Of a DNA stretch of 37,071 nt, positions 24,660 through 33,306 are shown one piece after another; the first letter of the stretch is position 1; each line of letters opens with the position of its first letter. The DNA lies in contig BQJA01000029.1 in the NCBI GenBank assembly GCA_021604405.1, forward strand, positions 1 through 37,071, read 5' to 3'. The notes beneath the pieces were generated by a model. It did no database searches and was not told where the DNA came from. It worked only from the letters and a program-made list of their open reading frames with translations. This DNA comes from Nitrosomonas sp. GTDB taxonomy: Bacteria > Pseudomonadota > Gammaproteobacteria > Burkholderiales > Nitrosomonadaceae. The position numbers and the translations under genes were made by a program.

Positions 24660-25325
24660 TCACTGATAAATAACATTATTGTGCATGATCCATCCGCCCG
24701 GATGAATTTCTTCAGGATCATGATGCGTCCAGTGAATAACGCCACCTTTTTCATTCCATTCATATTCACCACAAAATTCAATGTTATCGCTTAAGGATAG
24801 CGAATCTATTCTGGCTGCTAAATCAATGTTGTGGGAAACCAGCAATGTTTGTTTTGATGCTAATTCAATAATGAACCGCTGATGCCGACTTCCACTAAGA
24901 TCATCGGGCAGGATCAGAACAACCACGCCGTTTCCATAAACCTGCACATCGCTAAGCTGCGCTGCAAACAAATCAGCGAGTAGCGCATCACTGCCAGGCT
25001 CTAAGTCAATATAGTCTGAAATTACACCGGCTGTTGATAGCCCATTAAAGATATCTCCATACACATAAACTTCTTCACCTCTCGTTCCAATATAGTTGTC
25101 AGTGTCGGGATAGTAGCGTACTAAATAATTATCCAAGCTAGTGGTTGCAACGCCCGCCGGGCTAAAATATTCTGGATAAAATTGTTCAGCGAAGATGAAT
25201 AACTTGTTGCTGTTAATTAGAAAATTCTCTGCAAATGCTAATGGTGGAATTAACGCAAAACTCAACAAAGTAAATTTCATCAGTGGGTTAATTATTCGGC
25301 CATCAATAGCGGATTTAATTTTCAT
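24660..25325 (-). CDS. Exported protein with N-terminal surface-type module and C-terminal DUF3465 domain
   Basis: The protein (221 residues from this ATG) has two parts. The C-terminal part carries GSRHQRFIIELASKQTLLVS, HNIDLAARIDSL, FCGEYEWNEKGGVIHWTHHD and GGWIMHNN: the diagnostic blocks of DUF3465, a small periplasmic OB-like domain of unknown function. The N-terminal part reads FAEQFYPEYFSPAG, then YLVRYYPDTDNYIGTRGEEV, then YVYGDIF, a module I associate with secreted betaproteobacterial proteins. A clear signal peptide starts at the ATG at 25280 (MKFTLLSFALIPPLAFA), which may be the real start because neither start has a good ribosome site. Function is unknown. Confidence 0.75.
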   Translation of the reverse strand: MKIKSAIDGRIINPLMKFTLLSFALIPPLAFAENFLINSNKLFIFAEQFYPEYFSPAGVATTSLDNYLVRYYPDTDNYIGTRGEEVYVYGDIFNGLSTAGVISDYIDLEPGSDALLADLFAAQLSDVQVYGNGVVVLILPDDLSGSRHQRFIIELASKQTLLVSHNIDLAARIDSLSLSDNIEFCGEYEWNEKGGVIHWTHHDPEEIHPGGWIMHNNVIYQ

Positions 25326-25398
25326 CAAAAGATTTATAACTGAGATAAGAAACGAATGGGGAATGGGATTGATACGGCAGGAATTTATAAATCTGTAA

Positions 25399-25773
25399 TA
25401 TTTTGATCGGCAAAAAAAAACGTTGCACTGGTAAATGAATCGGAGAAAAACTGACAGTGGCTGGTGTGTGTCAGGCGTGATGAATGATATAATTATATTG
25501 CTGATTGAGTGTTCGAATTTCCATTGCTTTTCTCTTTAAAACAAGCACCTAATTTATAAAAAATCAGGTGCTTGTTAGTATCGCAATAACGATAAGTATT
25601 GCAGGTAATTTTTTCTAAGATTTCGTCTGTTGCAACTAAGTAAGCGCAAATCCTATCGGTAGAATTGCCTCGATTGGAAATACCGCTTTTCCAATTTGCG
25701 CCGGATGATTCAGAGAAATCTTTGCAAAACTGCCACAGGCAAGTTCAAATAACTATTCAAGTGCTGTATTTTA
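25399..25773. other. Intergenic region with an inverted repeat
   Basis: About 375 bases hold no supported gene. The inverted repeat at 25541-25575 is the main feature. A minus-strand open stretch of about 39 codons ending near 25630 has no start codon. Confidence 0.4.
25541..25575. terminator. Inverted repeat, possible terminator or protein site
   Basis: Perfect 10-bp arms (ACAAGCACCT at 25541-25550 and its complement at 25566-25575) continue, after one mismatch, into a 4-bp inner stem with a five-base loop. It lies 200 bases downstream of the minus-strand lipoprotein gene at 25774 and could terminate it, although a strong T-run is missing on either side. It could equally be an operator-like palindrome. 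Confidence 0.4.
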
Positions 25774-25962
25774 TTAATTTTTTTCTTCTAAAGCATTGCA
25801 TGCATCAATAAATGCTTGCCGTTCCGCCTCGGTGTTAAATTCTTGTAGTGAAGATTCCATTCCTCTTCCTTGACAATTTACTGAATTTGCTTCGGGCACA
25901 CCACCACAACCAATCAATATGGCACTAAGGCCGAGAATACAAATACTATATTTAAAATTCAT
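25774..25962 (-). CDS. Small lipoprotein
   Basis: The 62-residue protein has a lipoprotein signal: NFKYSICILGLSAILIGCGG places a lipobox (LIGC) with the modified Cys at residue 19. The mature chain of about 44 residues is acidic with two more cysteines (VNC and DAC) that may pair. GAGGAAA lies about six bases before the ATG, a good ribosome site. It is anchored in the inner or outer membrane; Gly at +2 does not suggest inner-membrane retention. Function is unknown. Confidence 0.72.
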   Translation of the reverse strand: MNFKYSICILGLSAILIGCGGVPEANSVNCQGRGMESSLQEFNTEAERQAFIDACNALEEKN

Positions 25963-26335
25963 TAATAATTTCCTCTATAAAATCTTCACGATGGCCTAAT
26001 ATGTAATCGATACCTCAATCGTTTGACGCTGGTCCGGCCACATGAACCTAACAGTTTAATTCTACCTGAATTCCTTATGCTCTGAGTGATTCTTCCATAT
26101 TTTAGCCAAATGGAATAAAAAAAATGATAATTAGTATGTGGTGCTACTTTCCAAGAAATATACTAAAAGTCAGGCTCTTACTGTAGGAAAAATGTTAACT
26201 CCGCAAATACCTCTCTTATAATTATTTCCTGCAAAGGGTGCATTATTGTGCCGCGGATGCTATGGAATCAGCGCGCACACCTGATTTTTTCAGTCAGATA
26301 GACCGCTAACGCCCTGGCATTCATTGAATATGTAC
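25963..26335. other. Intergenic region, nothing recognised
   Basis: About 370 AT-rich bases lie between the lipoprotein start and the transporter stop. No ORF with a ribosome site and no clear hairpin was found. Confidence 0.4.
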
Positions 26336-27544
26336 CTACGCATGACGTGGAGATTTCAGACCGAGCGAGATACCTGCTGCAACAAGGCAGGCGACGCCAG
26401 ATGGAATAAAAGCCCACATGTAGCTGCCTGTCATGTCGAAAACGCTACCAGCGAGAATTGGCCCTGCGATGCCAGCGACACCGTATGCTGTAAACATGAG
26501 CCCGTAGTTTATGCCAACATTCTTGGTTCCGAAGAAGTCCGCCGTTGTCGAAGGAAATAATGCCAGGTTGCCACCAAAGTTGAATCCAATCCATGCGGCG
26601 GCGATGGCCAGCGTCATCTTGGTCGAACCCATTGTTATAAGGGCGAACATCATCATGCCCTGCAGCAGGAACATCAGTGTCATGGTGTTCTTCCTGCCTA
26701 TCTTATCTGATACCGCGCCCCAGATAATGCGTCCAGCACCGTTGAACAAAGCCAAAACACCGACAGCATTCGCTGCCGCTGCGGCACTGAGTCCGCTGTG
26801 TACGCCGTAAGGTTTCAGTATCCCGATTACAAGCAGCCCAGCGGCCGCACCGAAAACGAACATAATCCAAAGCATCCAGAACTGCCTGAGCTTGACCATG
26901 TCTTTCCACTCAAAGTCCTCGGCAGAAGAAACCTTGAAATTGGGTTCAGGCGGATTCCATCCGACAGGTTTCCAACCGGCCGGCGGGTTACTGAGAAGTT
27001 GAGCGCCCACAACAACCGATAGCATAAATATGGCGCCAAGATACTTAAAAGAAGTCAGAACTCCATAAGCATCGATAAGATTTGCGGCGATTTTTGCGAA
27101 TATCCACGCGCCTGCACCGAATCCTGCCACTGCCAGGCCAGTCACCATGCCGCGTTTGTCTGGGAACCATTTTACGCAGGCAGCAATGGGGCAAACATAA
27201 CTTAGGCCAATACCTGCGCCGCCTATGACGCCAACAGCCAAAGCAAGTAGCGGAAAATTGCCGCCTGTAAACGAGGCGAACAAATACCCGGCACCCAATA
27301 CGACACCGCCCAACGTCGCCACAGTGCGCGGTCCCCGCTTGTCCTGCAGCTTGCCCGCAAATATCATGGTCAATGCAAATGTGGCCAACGCCAGGGAAAA
27401 AATTATCTGCGTTTGCGTTGTCGTATAGGAAAAGACTTCCTTGAGTGGGTTGACGTAAACACTCCAACTATAGATAGCGCCCAGGCAGACTTGTATTATC
27501 AACGCACCCGCAACTACCAGCCAACGCTTTTCAAAAGATTTCAT
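26336..27544 (-). CDS. OFA-family MFS transporter (oxalate/formate antiporter family)
   Basis: The 402-residue inner-membrane protein has twelve predicted helices. OFA-family features are the N-terminal GAIYSWSVYVNPL, the loop GKLQDKRGPRTVATLGG (MFS A-motif-like), YVCPIAACVKWFPDKRGMVT, and WGAVSDKIGRKNTMTL after helix 7. The family includes OxlT (oxalate/formate exchange), but most members transport other or unknown monocarboxylates, so the substrate is not assigned. Lys355 of OxlT, needed for oxalate binding, cannot be aligned confidently by eye. A formate ligase gene lies 3.3 kb away on the other strand, which makes formate a reasonable candidate. It stands alone. Confidence 0.85.
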   Translation of the reverse strand: MKSFEKRWLVVAGALIIQVCLGAIYSWSVYVNPLKEVFSYTTTQTQIIFSLALATFALTMIFAGKLQDKRGPRTVATLGGVVLGAGYLFASFTGGNFPLLALAVGVIGGAGIGLSYVCPIAACVKWFPDKRGMVTGLAVAGFGAGAWIFAKIAANLIDAYGVLTSFKYLGAIFMLSVVVGAQLLSNPPAGWKPVGWNPPEPNFKVSSAEDFEWKDMVKLRQFWMLWIMFVFGAAAGLLVIGILKPYGVHSGLSAAAAANAVGVLALFNGAGRIIWGAVSDKIGRKNTMTLMFLLQGMMMFALITMGSTKMTLAIAAAWIGFNFGGNLALFPSTTADFFGTKNVGINYGLMFTAYGVAGIAGPILAGSVFDMTGSYMWAFIPSGVACLVAAGISLGLKSPRHA

Positions 27545-27800
27545 TTTATCGGTGAAAGTTTGGAATACGGTTTACTGCACAGCATTAAAAAATAAAAATG
27601 GGTTGCTTATCCATTTGCGTGGTGATCATCCCTTATACTGCGCTGAGTTTTCCGCCAGACAACCATCAATCATCAAGACTGCGTGGATTGTACTGGACTA
27701 ACGGGAAATAAACCTATCATGGGTGGTATTTCTCTGAAAATTAAAACTGCTGCTTTTCATCTATACTTAATCCAATTATTTTTCCATGCCATGTCTCGGC

Positions 27801-30110
27801 TTAAACACCCATAAGGGGAGACCATGACTGCAGCCAGCAATTACTGCTGAGTAACTTTGATATCGCATTGGCGTTAACGGGTTTCGTGAATAAATAACCC
27901 TGCGCAGTCCCACAGCCAAGTTGTTTTAAAATATTAAGTTGTTCGGGTGTCTCGACTCCTTCAGCGATGATTCCATATCCCAGTTTGTGACCCATTTCTA
28001 TCATAGAACTAACAAGGAGCAAAGCTTTCTTATCAACGAGCATATCATCGACAAAATATTTGTCGATCTTCAAGCAATCAACCTTAAGGTGTTTAAGCGA
28101 TGCAAAAGATGAATAGCCTGTACCGAAATCATCGATTGCCAATAAAACACCCAGATCTTTCAAGTCCTGAAAAATGGCGAGATTCCGCTGGTCTGTCTGC
28201 ACAACACACTCAGTAACTTCTAACTCCAGTTCAGCCGGAGCGATACCTGTCTCGTCGATAATACGTTTTATCAGTGGAACAATCTCTTTATCGAGGAAAT
28301 GGCTGGGAGAAATGTTTACGGCCATGCGCCGCACTGGAAAACCTGCTTTTTTCCAGGCAACTGCCTGGCTGCAGGCTGTGCGTAACACCCATTCTGAAAG
28401 TGGTTTTATCATGCCAATTCTTTCGGCTGTGGTGATAAAATCGGCTGGTGGAATTTGGCCCAATTGTGGATGACACCAGCGTGACAACGCTTCAATACCA
28501 ACGATTCGGCCATTATCTACATCAACCTGAGGTTGATAGACGAGTGACAACTGCTGCTTTTCGATCGCTTCTCGCAGGTATTGTTCAACCTGAAAACGAT
28601 ACTCTGCCTTACGGGTAAGCTCATACCTGTAAAAAGCATATTGATTTTTGCCATTTTCCTTTGCGGCGTAAAGCGAAGTGTCTGCAGCTTTTAACAAAGA
28701 TGTGAGATCTTCCCCATCATCAGGATAGCGTGCGATCCCAATACTGCAGGCAGGCATTAGTTTTCTGGAAGAAATTTCGATGGGTTGAGATATTATTTCA
28801 AGACAGCGTTGCGCAACATTGGCAGCATAATCTTCCTCAATCTCTTTAGCGAGAACACAAAATTCATCGCCACTAAGACGTGCCACAAAATCAATCTCAC
28901 GGCAGGTATTTTCTAAACGCCTGGCAATGGTTTTAAGTAGCAAGTCACCCGCATCATGCCCGAGACTGTCGTTAACACCTTTGAAGTCGTCCAGGTCAAT
29001 ATATAACAAGCTGAAACGATGGTGGTGCCGGACAGATACTTTAATTAATTCCTCAAGATTCTGATAAAAATGGGCACGGCTTGCAACCCCTGTGAGTTCA
29101 TCGGTGTAGGCTAACGCTTGGATACGTTTTTGAGCTTGATCTCGCTCCATAACAATTCCGGCAAGCCTGGCTGCAGATTTAAGATCATTTGACTCCTCTT
29201 TGTTTGGCAGCGCAGGATGGTTGTAGTACATGCCAAATGCGCCGAGTACGTCCCCTGATGAATTCACAATGGGCTCAGACCAGCAACACCGCAACCCATG
29301 AGGCAACGCCATATGCTTAATTTTTTCCCATCTCGGATCAGTCGCGATATCGCCAACAAGAACACGCTTTCCGGTATATGTGGAGGTTCCGCAGGAACCC
29401 ACGCTCGGTCCATTTTTCAGACCGTGCACCGCATCACAATATTCTTTCGGCAGACTTGGCGCTCCGCCGTGCAACAGCTTATTATCATGTAATTCGAGCA
29501 ATGAACAACGCATGCCTGGATGACGGTCTTCATACATTAATGCAATCGCATCATAGATGTCTGGTGCCGGGCGCCCAATTGCAATCATTTCAAGAATTTC
29601 AGAATTTTTCTTATCAAATGCGGCTGCTTTTTTACGTTCCGTGATATCTACATGTGTTCCAACCAGGCGGATTGGCTTATCATCAGTTTCGCGGGTTACA
29701 AGAAATGCCCGGGATAACACATCAATTTGGTGACCATTTTTATGGCGCATACGTATTTCAACTTCGAATGAATCTGTCCGCCCAGCTAAGTAATCCTGAA
29801 CTTTTTCCACCACCCTATCCTTATCGTCAAGATGAACCAGGTTTGCCAAAGTGTCTAAAGTATTCTCAAGTTCATTCTCGCCATAGCCCAGCATACTTTT
29901 CCAGCGAGGGGAATAGTATGCTTTTTTAGTTTCAAGATTCCAGTCCCATAATCCGTCGTTAGCACCACGCATCGCCAGAGAAAACCGTTCTTCACTTTTA
30001 TAAAGCTCAGCCGTACGTTTTTCCCCCGCCAGCCTGACAGCGGCTAATTCATTGCGTAGCTGCTTAATCTCTTTAAGCAACTGAGGCTTGGGTTTGTTGC
30101 AATTATTCAT
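27801..30110 (-). CDS. PAS-GAF-GGDEF-EAL cyclic-di-GMP signalling protein
   Basis: The 769-residue protein has no membrane segment. Order: a short coiled coil (1-38), a PAS domain with PAC (about 39-160, ERFSLAMRGANDGLWDWNLE and VGTHVDITERK), a GAF domain (about 170-325, SCGTSTYTGKRVLVGDIATD), a diguanylate cyclase domain with LSGDEF at 412-417, and an EAL phosphodiesterase domain with EAL at 540-542, DDFGTGYSS and AEGVET. The GGDEF signature is SGDEF, a tolerated variant, and an inhibitory-site motif RxxD (404-407) sits five residues before it. The EAL catalytic motifs look intact, so both activities are possible and the sensory domains probably set the balance. The ligand is unknown. No partner gene is adjacent. 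Confidence 0.93.
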   Translation of the reverse strand: MNNCNKPKPQLLKEIKQLRNELAAVRLAGEKRTAELYKSEERFSLAMRGANDGLWDWNLETKKAYYSPRWKSMLGYGENELENTLDTLANLVHLDDKDRVVEKVQDYLAGRTDSFEVEIRMRHKNGHQIDVLSRAFLVTRETDDKPIRLVGTHVDITERKKAAAFDKKNSEILEMIAIGRPAPDIYDAIALMYEDRHPGMRCSLLELHDNKLLHGGAPSLPKEYCDAVHGLKNGPSVGSCGTSTYTGKRVLVGDIATDPRWEKIKHMALPHGLRCCWSEPIVNSSGDVLGAFGMYYNHPALPNKEESNDLKSAARLAGIVMERDQAQKRIQALAYTDELTGVASRAHFYQNLEELIKVSVRHHHRFSLLYIDLDDFKGVNDSLGHDAGDLLLKTIARRLENTCREIDFVARLSGDEFCVLAKEIEEDYAANVAQRCLEIISQPIEISSRKLMPACSIGIARYPDDGEDLTSLLKAADTSLYAAKENGKNQYAFYRYELTRKAEYRFQVEQYLREAIEKQQLSLVYQPQVDVDNGRIVGIEALSRWCHPQLGQIPPADFITTAERIGMIKPLSEWVLRTACSQAVAWKKAGFPVRRMAVNISPSHFLDKEIVPLIKRIIDETGIAPAELELEVTECVVQTDQRNLAIFQDLKDLGVLLAIDDFGTGYSSFASLKHLKVDCLKIDKYFVDDMLVDKKALLLVSSMIEMGHKLGYGIIAEGVETPEQLNILKQLGCGTAQGYLFTKPVNANAISKLLSSNCWLQSWSPLMGV

Positions 30111-30884
30111 AGGGTCCTAGTACCAGGTCTGTTTCATGGGATTATTGATTAAAGACACCCAATGTAAATTTTCATGCTACATTAAGGGAACACACGAAAA
30201 AATGTTTTGATAATTTATGCGCATAGAATTACCGGTAATCGATACCGATTGTTCTGGTAGCTGTGGCAATAAGGCACAGAAATGTTGTGGTGCAGTTTTT
30301 CATGTATAAAAAGATTAGCAGGTAAACAATTACCCGTTTTCCCGTCCAGTAAGCGTCAAATTGAATTTGCGCTTGAATACCAGACGACCGATATCTGTCT
30401 CCTTCTTATTGATCGATATTTGTAGGTTTGACAGCATATTTGATTTTCAGTACATTCAATCTGATGGAAAAGGGTGGTTATTTCTCCTATACTTTGACAT
30501 ATCCGTGGCATTATCCGAGTAAATCTTTCTAGCAGCCATCGCCGAAACAAGCGCCTCAAAAATTATGCATACACATAGAAAACAGTACCATGGACTGACC
30601 GCATTGTTTTTTATCGTACTGCTATTCGGGCCAGCCATGTCTTTAGGTGGTCTCATTTCACGCTGGCAACTTGCGCACAACCGCTGTTTCATTCCAGCTT
30701 CCAGAAAAATGACGTAAATTTTTCTCAGGCGGTGTTTATTACTCATTAGTTTTCTAATGCAATATCTTCAATCGCACAGCTTAGTGGCTATTCTGGATGC
30801 GGGATGAAAAGTGAAGTTATTCGGTAAATTGAATAGGTTAAAGTTTGTTTGTGATTTCTTTTTTCCTCACTTGGAATCTTTATA
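30111..30884. other. Intergenic region between the c-di-GMP gene and fhs
   Basis: About 770 bases hold no confident gene. Two short plus-strand frames are mentioned separately: 30 codons with four cysteines at 30217 and 50 codons with a hydrophobic segment at 30565. A 96-codon minus-strand frame (30456-30746) overlaps the latter and shows no family features. Confidence 0.4.
30565..30717 (+). CDS. Possible small membrane peptide
   Basis: A 50-codon frame starts with a basic MHTHRKQYHG segment, then a hydrophobic stretch (LTALFFIVLLFGPAMSLGGL, residues 11-30) and a basic end. That is the shape of a single-span small protein. No ribosome site is obvious before the ATG, and a 96-codon frame lies opposite, so this may be chance. 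Confidence 0.25.
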   Translation: MHTHRKQYHGLTALFFIVLLFGPAMSLGGLISRWQLAHNRCFIPASRKMT

Positions 30885-32510
30885 ATGCGCCCTATACTAG
30901 ATGTCGCCGCGGCACTTGATCTTCAACCGAAGTCCCTGATGTGCTTTGGCGAGTATATGGCAAAGCTCCGGCTGAACTTTTTGCCAAATAAAAAAGATAA
31001 GCCAGCAGGAAAAATCATTTTGGTTTCGGCAATTAATCCCACCCGCAGTGGTGAAGGAAAAACAACCGTTTCCATCGGTTTGGCACAGGGTCTTGCCCGT
31101 ATCGGCCAGCATGCAGCACTTGCTTTGCGTGAACCCTCGCTGGGTCCCGTTTTTGGCGTCAAGGGCGGCGGCACCGGTGGCGGCCGGTGTCAACTTGAAC
31201 CTTCAACCCGTATCAATATGCATTTCACCGGGGATCTGCATGCCGTTGGTGCGGCGCATAATCTGTTGGCGACCCTGCTGGATAATGCCATTCATTTTCG
31301 CAGCGGACTGGATCTGGAGCACCGTCAGGTCTTTTGGCGCCGCGTGTTGGACGTCAATGACCGTGCCCTCCGCCAGACCGTAATCGGACTTGGCGGGCGC
31401 CTCAATGGTGTGCCGCGGGAGGCCGGCTTCGATATCACCGCAGCTTCAGAAATCATGGCCATCCTCTGTCTTTTCGAGGATCTTTCGGATCTTAAAAGCA
31501 GACTGGGGCGTATCCTGGTTGGTTTCGACCGCTCAGGTAATCCGGTAACGGCCCAGAGTCTGCAGGCAACTGGCGCAATGGCCGCGCTACTTCAGGATGC
31601 GATTTTGCCAAATTTGGTGCAATCCACTGAAGGCATACCAGCATTTGTGCACGGCGGCCCCTTTGGCAATATCGCCCATGGCTGCAGCAGTGTGATCGCT
31701 ACCAAAACTGCCGCAGCCTGTGCAGACTTCGCTGTAACAGAAGCGGGCTTTGGCTTCGATCTGGGCGCTGAAAAATTTTTTGATATAAAATGCCGCAGCT
31801 CTGGCTTATGGCCCAGTGTGGTTGTGCTGGTCGTAACCGTACGGGCACTAAGAATCCATGGCGGTGGTGATTCTGCTCATGCCGGCCCCATCGAGGACAT
31901 CGAACGTGGCCTGGCGCACTTGAGCCACCATGTTCATAGCGTACGTACCTTTGGCTTTGAACCGGTAATTGCTATTAACTGCTTTGCAGGAGACACTAAA
32001 CAGGAATTGACTGTCATCGAAAAAAGATGCACCAAGCTTGGCCTGAATGCAACGCTCTTTACCGGTTTTGCCGATGGCGGCCACGGCGCCGAAGCGCTGG
32101 CGCATGCGGTCACCGCTGCTGCCGCACAACCGCTACCGCCCGCGCGTTATCTGTATAGTTTGGAAACCCCTCCTGAAGAAAAAATTTCCGTTGTCGCCCG
32201 TACGATATACGGCGCTCGTGATCTCGAATTCAGCCGCACGGCCAGAAAAGACCTTGAGCAGATCCGTTCACTTGGTTACAACCGGCTTCCCATCTGTATC
32301 GCCAAGACACACCTGTCACTCAGCGGTGATCCTGCTCAGGTGGGCAATCCCGGTGAGTTTACGCTCCCAATCGAATCGGTACGAACCGCTGCCGGCGCTG
32401 GTTATCTTCTTGCGCTCACCGGCGACATCGTCACCATGCCCGGATTGCCACATGACCCGGCTGCAAACCGTATTGATCTAACCGATGACGGAGAGATTAC
32501 TGGCGTTTGA
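30885..32510 (+). CDS. fhs: Formate-tetrahydrofolate ligase
   Basis: The 541-residue enzyme makes 10-formyl-tetrahydrofolate from formate, ATP and THF. It shows the P-loop-like NPTRSGEGKTTVSIGLAQGL, ALREPSLGPVFGVKGGGTGG, INMHFTGDLHAVGAAHNLLA, DVNDRALRQTVIGLGGRLNG, VPREAGFDITAASEIMAILC, FVHGGPFGNIAHGCSSVIAT and TEAGFGFDLGAEKFFDIKCR. Length is slightly below the usual 555. The glycine-rich loop reads GGGTGGG where most homologues have GGAAGGG, and CQLEP replaces SQVxP, a small divergence near the active site. It stands alone, more GC-rich than its flanks. The start follows TTGGAAT, a weak ribosome site. Confidence 0.95.
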   Translation: MRPILDVAAALDLQPKSLMCFGEYMAKLRLNFLPNKKDKPAGKIILVSAINPTRSGEGKTTVSIGLAQGLARIGQHAALALREPSLGPVFGVKGGGTGGGRCQLEPSTRINMHFTGDLHAVGAAHNLLATLLDNAIHFRSGLDLEHRQVFWRRVLDVNDRALRQTVIGLGGRLNGVPREAGFDITAASEIMAILCLFEDLSDLKSRLGRILVGFDRSGNPVTAQSLQATGAMAALLQDAILPNLVQSTEGIPAFVHGGPFGNIAHGCSSVIATKTAAACADFAVTEAGFGFDLGAEKFFDIKCRSSGLWPSVVVLVVTVRALRIHGGGDSAHAGPIEDIERGLAHLSHHVHSVRTFGFEPVIAINCFAGDTKQELTVIEKRCTKLGLNATLFTGFADGGHGAEALAHAVTAAAAQPLPPARYLYSLETPPEEKISVVARTIYGARDLEFSRTARKDLEQIRSLGYNRLPICIAKTHLSLSGDPAQVGNPGEFTLPIESVRTAAGAGYLLALTGDIVTMPGLPHDPAANRIDLTDDGEITGV

Positions 32511-32570
32511 TCGGCCTGTATCATGCGCGCGACTATTCAAAGCTGCGCTTTTTATTGACAATACGTTAGG

Positions 32571-32605
32571 CTGCTGCAGTATCTTTATATAGAATGATGC
32601 AGCAG
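32571..32605 (+). terminator. Inverted repeat downstream of fhs
   Basis: CTGCTGCA (32571-32578) and its complement (32598-32605) enclose a 19-base AT-rich loop about 60 bases after the fhs stop. There is no T-run, so termination is weakly supported. Confidence 0.25.
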
Positions 32606-32712
32606 AATTCATTAACAATAGTCATTGACAATTCATAACACATTGATGTCGCTGTTTTGCGACAGCGTGCAAGAATTAATAAAGCCAGTCGGCTAGTTAT
32701 TTAAACACTTTT

Positions 32713-32717
32713 GGAGG
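32713..32717 (+). promoter_or_regulatory. Ribosome binding site fixing the 32723 start
   Basis: GGAGG lies five bases before the ATG at 32723 and inside the longer frame from 32711, so the shorter protein with a normal signal peptide is preferred. Confidence 0.65.
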
Positions 32718-32722
32718 TAGTA

Positions 32723-33298
32723 ATGCGTTCCGTTATTCTTGCATTTACGTTATTTCATTTTGCCACTATCTCGGCTGCCGAAAACACCGCACAACTGGAA
32801 GAAGAGGCAAGGAATCTTGCTATTCAAATGGACATGCAGTTAAAAACACAACTCAAAAATGCCATGAAATCTCGTGGACCGTTGAATGCGATTACGGCAT
32901 GCAACATAAAAGCGCCGCAAATTGCTGAAGCGCGTTCCACAGATGGATGGCAAGTAGGACGAACCAGTATAAGACTGCGCAACCCGGGCAACAAATCCGA
33001 TGCATGGGAGCGCTCGATATTGCTTGCTTTTAAGCAACAATTGGTCGAGGGCGCGCCAGCGGCAAATCTGCAAAGCAGTATGATTGAGTCAAACCACGAG
33101 GTTAGCCGTTATCGATTCATGAAAGCCATCCCAGTTGATGAAATCTGCCTGGCTTGTCACGGTGATACTATCGCTAAGAATGTACAAGCAGTCCTTGCAG
33201 AAAAATACCCCTCGGACGCTGCAACTGGTTACAAATCGGGTGAACTGCGCGGCGCATTTACGATTTCGAAGATTTTGGAAAATAAACGTGCAGACTGA
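32723..33298 (+). CDS. Periplasmic mono-haem protein, DUF3365 (Tll0287-like)
   Basis: The 191-residue protein has a signal peptide (about 1-19, ending ISAAE). The mature part matches DUF3365/Tll0287-like haem proteins: an N-terminal helix (LEEEARNLAIQMDMQLKTQL), AITACNIKAPQIAEA, GRTSIRLRNPGNKSDAWER, RYRFMKAIPVDEICLACHGD with the c-type haem site CLACH at 142-146, AVLAEKYPSDAATGYKSGEL and RGAFTISK. The fold is PAS-like with one covalent haem and serves redox sensing or electron transfer in the periplasm. No kinase or membrane domain is fused to it, so a stand-alone electron carrier is more likely. It ends eight bases from the convergent di-haem oxidoreductase gene. Confidence 0.88.
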   Translation: MRSVILAFTLFHFATISAAENTAQLEEEARNLAIQMDMQLKTQLKNAMKSRGPLNAITACNIKAPQIAEARSTDGWQVGRTSIRLRNPGNKSDAWERSILLAFKQQLVEGAPAANLQSSMIESNHEVSRYRFMKAIPVDEICLACHGDTIAKNVQAVLAEKYPSDAATGYKSGELRGAFTISKILENKRAD

Positions 33299-33306
33299 CA
33301 TCTGCA

